Assembly: GCA_046727855.1 (NCBI GenBank) | Contig: JBKPDL010000144.1 | Location: 1-22,350, forward strand | Reading direction: 5' to 3' | Length of the DNA: 22,350 nucleotides | Source of the DNA: DASPWV01 sp046727855 | GTDB taxonomy: Bacteria; Acidobacteriota; Vicinamibacteria; Vicinamibacterales; UBA2999 | Part shown: piece after piece, positions 14,835-22,259 of the stretch | Layout of the letters: every line of letters starts with the position of its first letter | Numbering within the stretch: position 1 is the stretch's first letter | Position numbers and translations under genes: made by a program | The notes under the pieces: model-generated | The model's input: only the letters and a program-made list of their open reading frames with translations | What the model was told of the DNA's origin: nothing | Databases searched by the model: none

Positions 14835-16179
14835 ATGGCGTCGCGTCGACGAGCTTTTGCGTTGGCGCAGGAACCGCCTGCGGCGTCCACAATCCTTCGC
14901 TCTTCGCCACCCACGTGGCCGCGCTCAGGTCGCCGCACACGTTCACCGTCGTGCGCGACATGTCGAGCAGGCGATCGACCCCGAGCACGATCGCGATGCC
15001 TTCCCCAGGCACGCCGAACATCGTCAACACGCCGACCAGCAGCGGAATCGATCCACCCGGCACGCCCGCGGCGCCAACCGCGGTCAACACCGCCATCACC
15101 ATGACCGCGGCCATTTGTCCAATGGAAAGATCGACGTTGAAGATCTCCGCCAGGAAAATGACGGTGATGCCCTCGAAGATCGCCGTGCCGTTCATGCACA
15201 TCGTGCTGCCGAGCGGAAGCACGAAGCCGGCGATACGTTGCGGTACGCCCAGCTGTTCCTGCGCGATGTCGATGGCAGTGGGCAAGGTGGCGTTGCTGGA
15301 GCTAGTGGAAAACGCCGTGATCAACGCGGCGCGAATGCGCGAGAAGAACATGAGCGGCGACATGCCGATCAGGAACCGGACAATCCCCGAGATCGTGATG
15401 AGCACGTGTGCCAGCAGCGCCGCGAGTACGGTGAGGACGAAGGCGGCAATCGCGATCAGGAGATCGAAACCGAACCGCGACGACACGGTGAAGATCAACG
15501 CGGCCACCCCGAGCGGCGCCACCATCATCGCAAAGTGAATGATGGCGGTCACCACGTCGTTGAGCGATTCGAGCACCGTGACCATCGGTTTCGCCCTCGC
15601 CGCCGGAATCACCGTCAGTGCGGCGCCGAACATCAACCCGAAGAAGATCACCCCGAGCATGTCGGTATCGGCGGCTGCGCGGATCGGGTTGCGCGGCACA
15701 ATGTTGACGAGCGTATCGATACCAAACTCCGACATGGCCGCGGCTTCGACACGACTGGACGCGTCCTTGGCAAAACGATCCATGAGCGCCGCGCGCGTTT
15801 CCGGCGTCACGCGATCCCATGGTCGCGCAAAGTTGACGATGATGAGACCGAGCGTGGCGGCCATTGCCGTAGTGATCAAGAAGTAGCCGATCGCTTTTCC
15901 GCCCACGCGGCCCACTCGTCTGATGTCGCCCAGTCCCGCGACTCCCAGCGAGATCGACGCGAAGACCAGCGGCATGACCACCATGAACAGCATGCGCAGG
16001 AAAATCTGACCGATCGGAACAGCGATGTAACGGTTGATCGCGTCCACCGTTGGATTGGCCACGCCGACCGTGAGGTTCACGGCGATGCCCAGCGCCAACC
16101 CCACCACCAGACCCAACAGAATCTTGGTGTGGAGCTTCATGCCCTTGCCTTTGCCCGATCCGCCGATTGGTTCGCTCAC
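14833..16179 (-). CDS. Sodium:dicarboxylate/glutamate symporter family protein (DAACS)
   Basis: Inner-membrane secondary transporter of the GltP/DctA/Glt(Ph) family, probably for acidic amino acids or dicarboxylates. The 448-residue protein has about eight membrane helices, the HP1 serine motif STSSSNATLP at 291-300, AAGVPGGS (HP2 region) and the helix-8 motif with Asp402, Asp406, Arg409, Thr410 and Asn413, equivalent to the Glt(Ph) substrate residues D390, D394, R397, T398 and N401. The helix-7 sodium motif, normally NMDGT, reads CMNGT at 328-332. The start is a GTG at 16179 with AAGGAG nine bases upstream, and that ribosome-binding site overlaps the stop of dedA, so the two genes form an operon. 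Confidence 0.9.
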   Translation of the reverse strand: MSEPIGGSGKGKGMKLHTKILLGLVVGLALGIAVNLTVGVANPTVDAINRYIAVPIGQIFLRMLFMVVMPLVFASISLGVAGLGDIRRVGRVGGKAIGYFLITTAMAATLGLIIVNFARPWDRVTPETRAALMDRFAKDASSRVEAAAMSEFGIDTLVNIVPRNPIRAAADTDMLGVIFFGLMFGAALTVIPAARAKPMVTVLESLNDVVTAIIHFAMMVAPLGVAALIFTVSSRFGFDLLIAIAAFVLTVLAALLAHVLITISGIVRFLIGMSPLMFFSRIRAALITAFSTSSSNATLPTAIDIAQEQLGVPQRIAGFVLPLGSTMCMNGTAIFEGITVIFLAEIFNVDLSIGQMAAVMVMAVLTAVGAAGVPGGSIPLLVGVLTMFGVPGEGIAIVLGVDRLLDMSRTTVNVCGDLSAATWVAKSEGLWTPQAVPAPTQKLVDATP

Positions 16180-16191
16180 GCCGCGTTCTCC

Positions 16192-16833
16192 TTAGGTAGC
16201 CTTTGGCGCGCGACGGCCCTTGACGAGCTCGAAGACCAGCGGCAGCAGCGACACTGCCACGATGCCAAGCGCGACCAGCGTGAAATTGTCTTTCACAACC
16301 GGGATATTGCCAAACAGATACCCGGCGCCGATGCAGATGACCACCCACAGCACGCAGCCAACAGCGTTGTAGATGGTGAAGGTCCGGTAGGTCATACCCG
16401 CGCCGCCAGCGACGAAGGGAAGGAAGGTCCGCACGATCGGAACAAACCGCGCCAGAACCACGGCGCGGCCGCCGTGCTTTTCGAAGAATTCGTGCGCACG
16501 GACTACATACTCGCGTTTGACGAACCGGTGCAGCCGCGAGTCGGGCGCGTCTTCGAGAAAGCGGTGAGCGAGGCGGCGTCCAACCGAGTAGTTCACGACA
16601 TTGCCGACAAACGCCGCGATGATCAACAGAATCGTCAGGACGTCGACGCGCATGGCGCCGGTGGCGGCGAGTGCGCCGGCGGCAAAGAGCAGGGAGTCAC
16701 CCGGAAGAAAGGGTGTAACGACGAGGCCGGTTTCCGCAAAGATAATCGCGAACAGGATGGCGTAGACCGTGGTGCCGTATTGCTGGATTAGCTCACGAAG
16801 GTGGACATCGGCGTGCAGGAGAAAATCAATCAT
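16192..16833 (-). CDS. DedA family membrane protein
   Basis: DedA/DUF1538-unrelated, SNARE-associated-type membrane proteins act in lipid (undecaprenyl phosphate or phospholipid) transport across the inner membrane and in envelope homeostasis. The 213 residues show the family pattern: AETGLVVTPFLPGDSLLFAAGALAA near the N-terminus (read in parts), GNVVNYSVGRRLA, FFEKHGGRAVVLARFVPIVRTFLPFVAGGAGM in the centre, then two C-terminal helices. The Glu, Asp and the paired Arg in RFVPIVRT, known to be essential in E. coli YqjA/YghB, are present. It starts at ATG 16833, back to back with the plus-strand B3/B4 gene. The downstream symporter starts 12 bp after its stop. Confidence 0.9.
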   Translation of the reverse strand: MIDFLLHADVHLRELIQQYGTTVYAILFAIIFAETGLVVTPFLPGDSLLFAAGALAATGAMRVDVLTILLIIAAFVGNVVNYSVGRRLAHRFLEDAPDSRLHRFVKREYVVRAHEFFEKHGGRAVVLARFVPIVRTFLPFVAGGAGMTYRTFTIYNAVGCVLWVVICIGAGYLFGNIPVVKDNFTLVALGIVAVSLLPLVFELVKGRRAPKAT

Positions 16834-16872
16834 CCATGCAACAGTCTAGACGATCGCTTTCCGACTCGCCGG

Positions 16873-16899
16873 CTGACCAGCGTCCGCAACGCTTACAAT
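16873..16899 (+). promoter_or_regulatory. Candidate promoter for the B3/B4-ispDF-gltX genes
   Basis: TACAAT (16894-16899) is a 5/6 match to the -10 box. CTGACC (16873-16878) matches the -35 at 4/6, but the spacer is short (15 bp). Transcription would start about 16906, almost at the GTG used by the next gene. Confidence 0.4.
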
Positions 16900-16907
16900 C
16901 AGGATTT

Positions 16908-17555
16908 GTGCCCGCGACGACGTTCACGTTATCCGACCCGCTCAAAGCCATCATTCGGGCAGGAGTGCTGTGGTGGTCCGGCGCACGCGTGGTCGATCGT
17001 GAGCCGCGGCTCGATCCGTTGCTGGCCGCGGCCGAAGAGCGGGTGCGCTCGCATCCGCCTGCGGAAGCGATCGCCGTACGCACGATGTACAAGCGCGTCG
17101 GGCTCGATCCGACAAAAACGCGCCCGTCGAACGAATCGTTGCTGCGGCGCGTGCGCAAAGGACAGGCGCTGCCGCGCGTCAATTCGCTCGTGGATGTCAT
17201 CAACTGGTGCTCGGTCGAATTTCAACTTCCTTATGGCTTGTACGATCGCGAACAGATCCGCGGCGGCGTGGTGTTGAGGCTTGGTCATCATGGTGAGGAA
17301 TATTCGGGTATCAGGAAGGACACGGTGCACGTCGACGGGCGAATCACGCTGGTGGATGACCTTGGTCCATTCGGCAACCCGACATCCGATTCGGCGCGGA
17401 CGATGGTGACGAGCGCGACCACGGAGGCGATGGTCGTGGTGTTTGCGCCGCTCGATGTGATGCCGGCGCGGCTCGCGACAGTGCTGGATACAACCGCCAC
17501 GCGGATGGCCGACATTGCCGGTGGCCGCGAAGTGGAGCGGCTGATATGCACGTAG
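16908..17555 (+). CDS. B3/B4 domain protein (PheT-B3/B4-related, COG3382-like)
   Basis: The protein consists of a stand-alone B3/B4 domain, otherwise found in the beta subunit of phenylalanyl-tRNA synthetase, where it edits mischarged tyrosyl-tRNA. The diagnostic block is MYKRVGLDPTKTRPSNESLLRR, then VNSLVDVINWCSVEFQLPYGLYD and a closing ATTEAMVVVFAP. The stand-alone proteins may be trans-editing factors or tRNA-binding proteins; their role is not established. The GTG at 16908 puts the domain at the usual distance from the start and lies just after a TACAAT box with AGGA at 16901. An ATG at 16836 would add 24 residues of hydrophilic sequence without a good ribosome-binding site. Its end overlaps ispDF by 10 bp. 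Confidence 0.8.
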   Translation: MPATTFTLSDPLKAIIRAGVLWWSGARVVDREPRLDPLLAAAEERVRSHPPAEAIAVRTMYKRVGLDPTKTRPSNESLLRRVRKGQALPRVNSLVDVINWCSVEFQLPYGLYDREQIRGGVVLRLGHHGEEYSGIRKDTVHVDGRITLVDDLGPFGNPTSDSARTMVTSATTEAMVVVFAPLDVMPARLATVLDTTATRMADIAGGREVERLICT

Positions 17556-18694
17556 CGGCCATTCTGGCGGCGGGCGGGTTGGGAACGCGCGTCGGTGGTG
17601 AATTGCCGAAGCAATTCCGCGATCTCGGTGACGGCAGCAGCATGGTGGACCGCAGCCTCCGCGTGCTCCTGGAATGCGCGCTCATCGACGAAGTTGTCGT
17701 TGCCCTTCCGCCTGGACGTCCGTTCCATTCGCATCACGTCGGTCCTGCGAAACCGATCCGCGCTGTGGTGGGGGGCGCGCGTAGACAGGATTCCGTCGCC
17801 AACGCGCTGGCACACGTATCAGATTCCGTCGATCTCATCGTCATCCACGACGCGGCGCGTCCGTTTGCGAGCGTAGATCTCTTCGAGCGCACGATTCGCG
17901 CGGCACATGAGCATGGTGCGGCAATCGCGGCCCTGCCGGTGATCGATACCGTGAAGCAAGTGAGCGGTGGAACAGACGCGAAAGTGATTCGCGCCACGCT
18001 GCCACGGGAAACGATTTACCTGGCGCAGACCCCACAGGCGTTCAGGAGAAACGTGTTGACGCGCGCCATGGCCGTGTCAGCCGATATTGCTGCAACCGAC
18101 GAAGCCATGCTGGTCGAGCGCGCCGGCCTGCCGGTGCACATCGTGGAAGGTGACGCGCAGAATATCAAAGTGACGACGACGAGCGATCTCGCGCGCGCGC
18201 ATTCGCGTATCGCCACGACACGCATTGGCACCGGCTACGATCTGCATCGATTGGAGGCAGGGCGTCCGCTCATCCTCGCCGGCGTCCACATCCCGTTCGA
18301 CCGCGGCCTCGCCGGTCATTCCGATGCCGACATCGTGTGCCACGCCGTGACCGACGCGGTTCTCGGCGCCGCCGCCGCCGGCGATATCGGCCGGCTCTTT
18401 CCAGACACCGATGCTGCGTGGAAGGATGCCGATAGCCTCAAACTGCTCCGCAGTGCGATGGACGTCGTCCGCGGCGCAGGATACAGCGTGGTGAACGTTG
18501 ACGTGACGGTCATCGCCGAGCGCCCGAAGCTGTTGCCATATCTCGACGCGATGCGTGCCAACCTCGCGGCCGCGCTTGGCATCGACGCGAGCGCCGTTAG
18601 CATTAAAGGCAAGACCAACGAAGGCGTGGGCGAGATCGGCCGAGGTGAAGCGATGGCCTGCCACGCGGTTGCGCTCTTAACCAATCACCTGTAG
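17546..18694 (+). CDS. ispDF: Bifunctional IspD/IspF enzyme (MEP cytidylyltransferase / MECDP synthase)
   Basis: Two steps of the MEP isoprenoid pathway are fused in 382 residues. IspD part (about 1-220): nucleotide-binding AILAAGGLGTRVGGELPKQF at 5-24, GGARRQDSV at 77-84, HDAARPF at 101-107, and TDEAMLVE at 184-191. It joins CTP and MEP. IspF part (about 225-382): GTGYDLHRLE with metal ligands Asp232 and His234, GHSDADIVCHAVTDA with His266, GDIGRLFPDTD, and IKGKTNEGVGEIGRGEAM. It cyclises the IspE product. No frameshift or stop separates the parts. The start overlaps the previous gene's end by 10 bp, which favours translational coupling. IspE lies 13 kb upstream, so the window encodes three consecutive activities. 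Confidence 0.96.
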   Translation: MHVAAILAAGGLGTRVGGELPKQFRDLGDGSSMVDRSLRVLLECALIDEVVVALPPGRPFHSHHVGPAKPIRAVVGGARRQDSVANALAHVSDSVDLIVIHDAARPFASVDLFERTIRAAHEHGAAIAALPVIDTVKQVSGGTDAKVIRATLPRETIYLAQTPQAFRRNVLTRAMAVSADIAATDEAMLVERAGLPVHIVEGDAQNIKVTTTSDLARAHSRIATTRIGTGYDLHRLEAGRPLILAGVHIPFDRGLAGHSDADIVCHAVTDAVLGAAAAGDIGRLFPDTDAAWKDADSLKLLRSAMDVVRGAGYSVVNVDVTVIAERPKLLPYLDAMRANLAAALGIDASAVSIKGKTNEGVGEIGRGEAMACHAVALLTNHL

Positions 18695-18715
18695 AGGCCG
18701 GCCTTTGCGCCGCCA
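18683..18715. repeat. CACCTGT-led degenerate hairpin between ispDF and gltX
   Basis: ATCACCTGTAGAGGCCGGCCTTTG aligns with the repeat at 7812-7836, identical at about 20 of 25 positions. GGCcGGC and GCCGCC can form a 6-bp stem with one bulge around CTTTGC. It overlaps the ispDF stop codon (TAG within CTGTAG). Confidence 0.5.
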
Positions 18716-18723
18716 TTCACAAG

Positions 18724-20238
18724 ATGAGAGTCCGTTTCGCACCGAGCCCCACTGGCCATTTACACGTCGGGAATGCGCGAACCGCGCTTTTCAACTGGCT
18801 TCTCGCCCGGCATGCCGGCGGCGCGTTCATCCTCCGAATTGAAGACACAGACGTGGAGCGATCGACGCGCGAGTCGGAGCTCGCCATCGTGGACGACCTT
18901 CGGTGGATGGGCCTGACGTGGGATGAAGGAGTGGGAGCCGGCGGCTCGTTGGGTCCGTACCGGCAGTCTGAGCGATTGCCGATTTACACGGAGCATGCGC
19001 AGCGGCTCGTCGCCGAGCGCAAAGCGTATTACTGCTTCTGTTCCGCCGAAAAGCTCGAGGCCGATAGGCAGGCGATGTTGAGGCAGGGGCTTCCGCCGAA
19101 GTACGCTGGCACCTGCCGCGCCATTCCGGCCGAGGAAGCCGAGACACGTGTGCGCAATGGCGAGGCGGCGGTGATCAGACTGCGCGTGCCGGCCGGACGC
19201 GACGTCCAATTCCACGACGTGGTTCGCGGTCCCGTCTCGTTCCACACTGAAGTGATCGGCGACCCGGTGCTGGTGCGCTCGGACGGCATGCCCGCATACA
19301 ACTTTGCGGTGGTGGTGGACGATGCGCTCATGCAGGTGACGCATGTCGTCCGCGGCGAGGATCACATATCGAACACACCGCGGCAGGTGCTTTTGTATGA
19401 AGCCTTTGGTTGGCAGCCGCCGACCTTCGCGCATCTGTCGCTCGTGATGGGGCCGGATCACACACCGCTATCCAAGCGTCATGGCGCCACCTCGGTCGCA
19501 GAATTTCGCGGCAAAGGCTACCTGCCCGAAGCGCTCGTAAATTACCTGGCGCTGATCGGCTGGTCGCCCGGCGAAGGGGAGGAGCTGCTGCCGCTCGAGG
19601 AGCTCGCGCGGCGCTTTGACTTGTCGAAAGTTGCGCACAGCGCCGGCGTGTTTGATGAAGACAAGCTCGCGTGGGCCAACCGCCATTACTTGAAAACGGC
19701 GGCGCCCGAGCGGATCGTCGAGCTTGCGCTGCCGTTTCTGCGCGAGCGCTCCATGGTCGTGGGCGATGTCTCTGACGCGGTTCGCGAGTGGTTGCTCTCA
19801 ATCGTGCCTGCGATCTCGAGCTCGCTCGATCGCTTGTCGCAGGTGCCCGAGCGTCTCCACACGATTTTTTCGTTCGATGCAACGGAATCGCTCGCGCGCG
19901 AAGCGATTCGCGCGGAGTTTGCGAGCGAGGCGCCGCGAGCGGTGGTGCGCGCGCTCACGGACGATCTCGCCGATGCGCCGCGCCTGACGACGCGCGAGAT
20001 CTTTCGCGCCGCGGTGGCGCGCGTCAAAGATACGACTGGTCTGAAAGGTCGCGCGCTGCTGCACCCGATCCGCGTGGCGTTGACGGGGGAGCAGGAAGGG
20101 CCCGAGCTGGACTTACTCGTGCCTGCGATCGATTGCGCCACCGACCTCACGCCCGCGAGCGGAATTCAGCGCGTCACCGGCTGTCGCGAACGCGCAGCGT
20201 CGTTTGCCACCGCACTGTCGCGACTGGGAATCACGTAG
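18724..20238 (+). CDS. gltX: Glutamyl-tRNA synthetase
   Basis: Class I synthetase charging tRNA-Glu in the cytosol. The 504-residue protein opens with the family start RVRFAPSPTGHLHVGNARTALFNW (HIGH region HVGN at 14-17, in two parts), then LRIEDTDVERS, a zinc-type motif with Cys104, Cys106, Tyr127 and Cys131, RGEDHISNT at 210-218, and the KMSKS-type loop PLSKRHG at 248-254, where the first Lys is Pro. The C-terminal alpha-helical anticodon-binding domain is present. Whether it also charges tRNA-Gln (non-discriminating, with GatCAB) cannot be decided here. The ATG at 18724 is the clear start; no strong ribosome-binding site precedes it. Confidence 0.97.
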   Translation: MRVRFAPSPTGHLHVGNARTALFNWLLARHAGGAFILRIEDTDVERSTRESELAIVDDLRWMGLTWDEGVGAGGSLGPYRQSERLPIYTEHAQRLVAERKAYYCFCSAEKLEADRQAMLRQGLPPKYAGTCRAIPAEEAETRVRNGEAAVIRLRVPAGRDVQFHDVVRGPVSFHTEVIGDPVLVRSDGMPAYNFAVVVDDALMQVTHVVRGEDHISNTPRQVLLYEAFGWQPPTFAHLSLVMGPDHTPLSKRHGATSVAEFRGKGYLPEALVNYLALIGWSPGEGEELLPLEELARRFDLSKVAHSAGVFDEDKLAWANRHYLKTAAPERIVELALPFLRERSMVVGDVSDAVREWLLSIVPAISSSLDRLSQVPERLHTIFSFDATESLAREAIRAEFASEAPRAVVRALTDDLADAPRLTTREIFRAAVARVKDTTGLKGRALLHPIRVALTGEQEGPELDLLVPAIDCATDLTPASGIQRVTGCRERAASFATALSRLGIT

Positions 20239-20310
20239 ACCGCAATCGTCGTTTCTCCTGAAATCCGAATCGGCCATCGGCAACCTGACACTGCACAGAG
20301 ATTGACCGCG

Positions 20311-20492
20311 CTGCACCGCGAACATCTGCTGGTGTGCTGCGCCACGTCGATGAATCGGGGTCATCTCGAATTGGTCGTTCGCGCTGAGCCCGGCAATGAG
20401 TCCGGGTTCCCAAGGGCTTCGGTGCAGCGAAGCTCGCGCAGGGAGCAACGACAACCCTGAGCGGCTACACCAACAGCATGCTGCACGGGCAG
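20311..20492 (+). ncRNA. Possible structured RNA between gltX and rlmB
   Basis: The 308-bp gap 20239-20546 has no gene-like frame. Its ends can pair over a long distance: 20311-20340 with 20461-20492, about 26 base pairs with a few bulges, including CTGC/GCAG, TGGTGT/ACACCA and GCTGC/GCGGC. Inside are GATGA/TCATC (20349-20365), CGAA/TTCG (20367-20381), an 8-bp stem at 20386-20409, a stem at 20414-20435 around GTGCAG, and CAGGG/CCCTG near 20438-20458. The size (182 nt) would suit 6S RNA, but the many-armed shape does not, and no riboswitch consensus was recognised. The strand is assumed from the flanking genes. It might also be the leader of rlmB or a chance fold. Confidence 0.35.
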
Positions 20493-20520
20493 TTGACGGT
20501 GATAATCCTGAAGAAATGAT
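20493..20520 (+). promoter_or_regulatory. Candidate promoter for rlmB
   Basis: TTGACG (20493-20498), a 16-bp spacer and AATGAT (20515-20520) match at 5/6 and 4/6. It starts immediately after the possible structured RNA and would begin transcription near 20527, 20 bases before the rlmB ATG. Confidence 0.4.
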
Positions 20521-20546
20521 CACAGCGGTGCCGCCGTGGATAATCC

Positions 20547-21293
20547 ATGGTGGCACACGTGATTACCTACGGAATCAACGCCGTTCTGGAAGCATTGCGT
20601 GCGGCGCGCGTGCGTGAAATTCGCGTGGCTGCGCGCGACGATGTGCGCGTGCGACAGCTGCTTGACGAAGCGGCCCGCAGCGGCGTGCGCGTGCGTCATG
20701 TCACGCGCGACGTGCTCGACGCCGATGCCGAGGGCGCGAATCATCAGGGCGTGGTCGCCGATATTCGTCCGCTCGCGCCCGCGAGGCTCGCGGATCTTGC
20801 GCGCGTTGGCGAAAACGCTCGTCCTCCGTTGATTGTCGTGCTCGACGGTGTGGAGGATCCGCAGAACGTCGGTGCGATCATCAGGAGCGTTGACGCGGCG
20901 GGCGGCAGCGGTGTCGTGCGGCAGACGCGTCGCGCCGCGCCGCTTGCGGGAGCGGTGGCGAAAGCGTCTGCGGGCGCCGTGCATCACGTGCCCATTGCTG
21001 ACGTCGTGAATATCGCACGAGCAATCGACGAATTGAAGGAGAATGGCGTCTGGTCGGTCGGACTAGACGCCGAGGCCCAAACCCCTTACTATGGGTTGGA
21101 TCTGACGGTAGCGATTGCGTTGGTTGTGGGGGCCGAAGGCCACGGACTCCGCCGCTTAGTACGCGAACGGTGCGATCTTGTGGCAGCCATTCCCATGGCG
21201 GGCCACGTGGGTAGTCTCAACGTTTCGGCTGCCACGGCCATCGTGTTGTTCGAGGCTGTCCGGCAGCGCCAAAGGGGCAGGTCGAAATCATAA
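20547..21293 (+). CDS. rlmB: 23S rRNA 2'-O-methyltransferase, SpoU/TrmH family (RlmB-like)
   Basis: SPOUT enzyme that uses SAM; RlmB methylates G2251 of 23S rRNA. The 248 residues comprise an N-terminal L30e-like substrate-binding domain (VITYGINAVLEAL at the start, as in RlmB, then NHQGVVADI) and the trefoil-knot catalytic domain: motif 1 DPQNVGAIIRS at 104-114, motif 2 VVGAEGHGLRRL at 193-204, motif 3 IPMAGHVGSLNVSAA at 215-229, with Asn107, Glu197 and Asn225. A TrmH-type tRNA target is less likely because of the L30e domain. The ATG at 20547 is chosen; a GTG follows directly. Confidence 0.9.
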   Translation: MVAHVITYGINAVLEALRAARVREIRVAARDDVRVRQLLDEAARSGVRVRHVTRDVLDADAEGANHQGVVADIRPLAPARLADLARVGENARPPLIVVLDGVEDPQNVGAIIRSVDAAGGSGVVRQTRRAAPLAGAVAKASAGAVHHVPIADVVNIARAIDELKENGVWSVGLDAEAQTPYYGLDLTVAIALVVGAEGHGLRRLVRERCDLVAAIPMAGHVGSLNVSAATAIVLFEAVRQRQRGRSKS

Positions 21294-21346
21294 GCTCGAC
21301 CGTTACGACTCCGGAGGAGGGTATTAACTCGTCTTGCGGCAGCCAG

Positions 21347-21376
21347 TTGCGCGTCTGGCACGGGACGTGCTAGACT
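21347..21376 (+). promoter_or_regulatory. Candidate promoter for the tRNA-tuf operon
   Basis: TAGACT (21371-21376) with TG one base before it forms an extended -10 box. TTGCGC (21347-21352) is a weak -35 with an 18-bp spacer. Transcription would start around 21383, nine bases before the first tRNA. Confidence 0.5.
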
Positions 21377-21391
21377 TTTCTGTTTCGTCTG

Positions 21392-21468
21392 GCTGGCGTA
21401 GCTCAGCACGGTAGAGCAGCTGATTTGTAATCAGCGGGTCGGGGGTTCAAATCCCTCCGCCAGCTCCA
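21392..21468 (+). tRNA. tRNA-Thr(TGT)
   Basis: Acceptor GCTGGCG (21392-21398) pairs with CGCCAGC (21458-21464). Anticodon stem GCTGA/TCAGC holds loop TTTGTAA, anticodon TGT at 21426-21428. The T arm reads GGGGGTTCAAATCCC. The discriminator is T and CCA is encoded. First tRNA of the operon, equivalent in position to E. coli thrU. Confidence 0.97.
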
Positions 21469-21537
21469 TCGCCTGAGCGCGCTCCGACACGCTGCAGGAA
21501 ACGTACACGGAAATCCAAACAAGATTGAGGATGTAGC

Positions 21538-21553
21538 GCCGGGCGTGCCCGGC
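21538..21553. repeat. GC-rich hairpin in the Thr-Tyr tRNA spacer
   Basis: GCCGGG, loop CGTG, CCCGGC gives a perfect 6-bp stem with no T-run. The rest of the 165-bp spacer between the two tRNAs shows no gene. Confidence 0.5.
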
Positions 21554-21633
21554 AAGATGTGGCCGCTCTTCGGACGCGCCTGCCCGCCGCCGGGATGCGA
21601 CTGGGCGCGCGGGGGCCGATGGCGGGAGATTGA

Positions 21634-21716
21634 GGGCAGGTGGCGGAGTGGTCAATCGCAGCAGACTGTAAATCTGCCGCCTACGGGCTACGGAGGTTCG
21701 AACCCTCCCCTGCCCA
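21634..21716 (+). tRNA. tRNA-Tyr(GTA)
   Basis: Acceptor GGGCAGG (21634-21640) pairs with CCTGCCC (21709-21715), discriminator A. Anticodon stem GCAGA/TCTGC holds loop CTGTAAA, anticodon GTA at 21668-21670. A long variable arm follows, as expected for a class II tRNA. No CCA is encoded (ATTT follows), unlike the other four tRNAs here. Confidence 0.96.
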
Positions 21717-21720
21717 TTTC

Positions 21721-21757
21721 GTTCTTAGTTCTTCGTTCCGCGAGGCGAGGAACGAAG
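21721..21757. repeat. GAACGAAG-type inverted repeat after tRNA-Tyr
   Basis: CTTCGTTCC (21731-21739) and GGAACGAAG (21749-21757) form a perfect 9-bp stem around a 9-nt loop. GTTCTTAGTT before it belongs to the same word family as the spacers at 3121 and 4290. No T-run follows. Confidence 0.65.
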
Positions 21758-21775
21758 CCGGCGAGCGCCGCGGAA

Positions 21776-21850
21776 GCGGGAGTAACTCAGTGGTAGAGTC
21801 ACAGCCTTCCAAGCTGTTGGTCGCGGGTTCGATCCCCGTCTCCCGCTCCA
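21776..21850 (+). tRNA. tRNA-Gly(TCC)
   Basis: Acceptor GCGGGAG (21776-21782) pairs with CTCCCGC (21840-21846). Anticodon stem ACAGC/GCTGT holds loop CTTCCAA, anticodon TCC at 21808-21810. The T arm reads CGGGTTCGATCCCCG. The discriminator is T and CCA is encoded. Equivalent in position to glyT. Confidence 0.97.
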
Positions 21851-21919
21851 GCCTTCGCCCGCGCCAGAACGCGGGCCACGGCTAGGCAGTTGTGTCGCTA
21901 GCGTTCGCAAATTTATTCA

Positions 21920-21954
21920 GGCAGGTCCGACGTGCACGCACGTCAGAGCCTGCC
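21920..21954. repeat. Two-tier hairpin in the Gly-Thr tRNA spacer
   Basis: GGCAGG (21920-21925) pairs with CCTGCC (21949-21954). Inside it, GACGTG (21929-21934) pairs with CACGTC (21939-21944) around CACG. It may be a processing or pausing structure. It lacks a T-run. Confidence 0.55.
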
Positions 21955-22003
21955 ATGCCGAAAGCGTCCGATGAGGGCGAAGTCGGCGAGGACGCGAAGG
22001 CGG

Positions 22004-22079
<76 letters not shown>

Positions 22080-22259
22080 GACTTTGCTCACCGGCTCGCA
22101 GGCGAGGTCCGTCGAGGCGGGCGCAGCTCCGAAGGAGCGGAGGCGGACAAGTCACCCTTCGCGGGAGGGTAAGTAGCGCGAACCTTTAGGTCCGCGACGT
22201 TTTGAAACAGACGCCGGCGTGGTGCCGGATTGTCAGGGGGAAGCGAGAAGAGACGAGTC

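Noticed and set aside
14857..16791. A long open frame (644 codons) on the plus strand
   Set aside because: It lies opposite the symporter and dedA genes, has a biased Arg/His/Asp-rich composition without any domain, and mirrors the coding pattern of the true minus-strand genes.
20239..20546. 6S RNA, cobalamin, TPP, FMN, lysine or glycine riboswitch
   Set aside because: None of the consensus segments I could recall was found on either strand. 6S remains only a size match and was not called.
20113..20556. A 147-codon minus-strand frame in the gltX-rlmB gap
   Set aside because: It overlaps the end of gltX, has no family resemblance and no ribosome-binding site.
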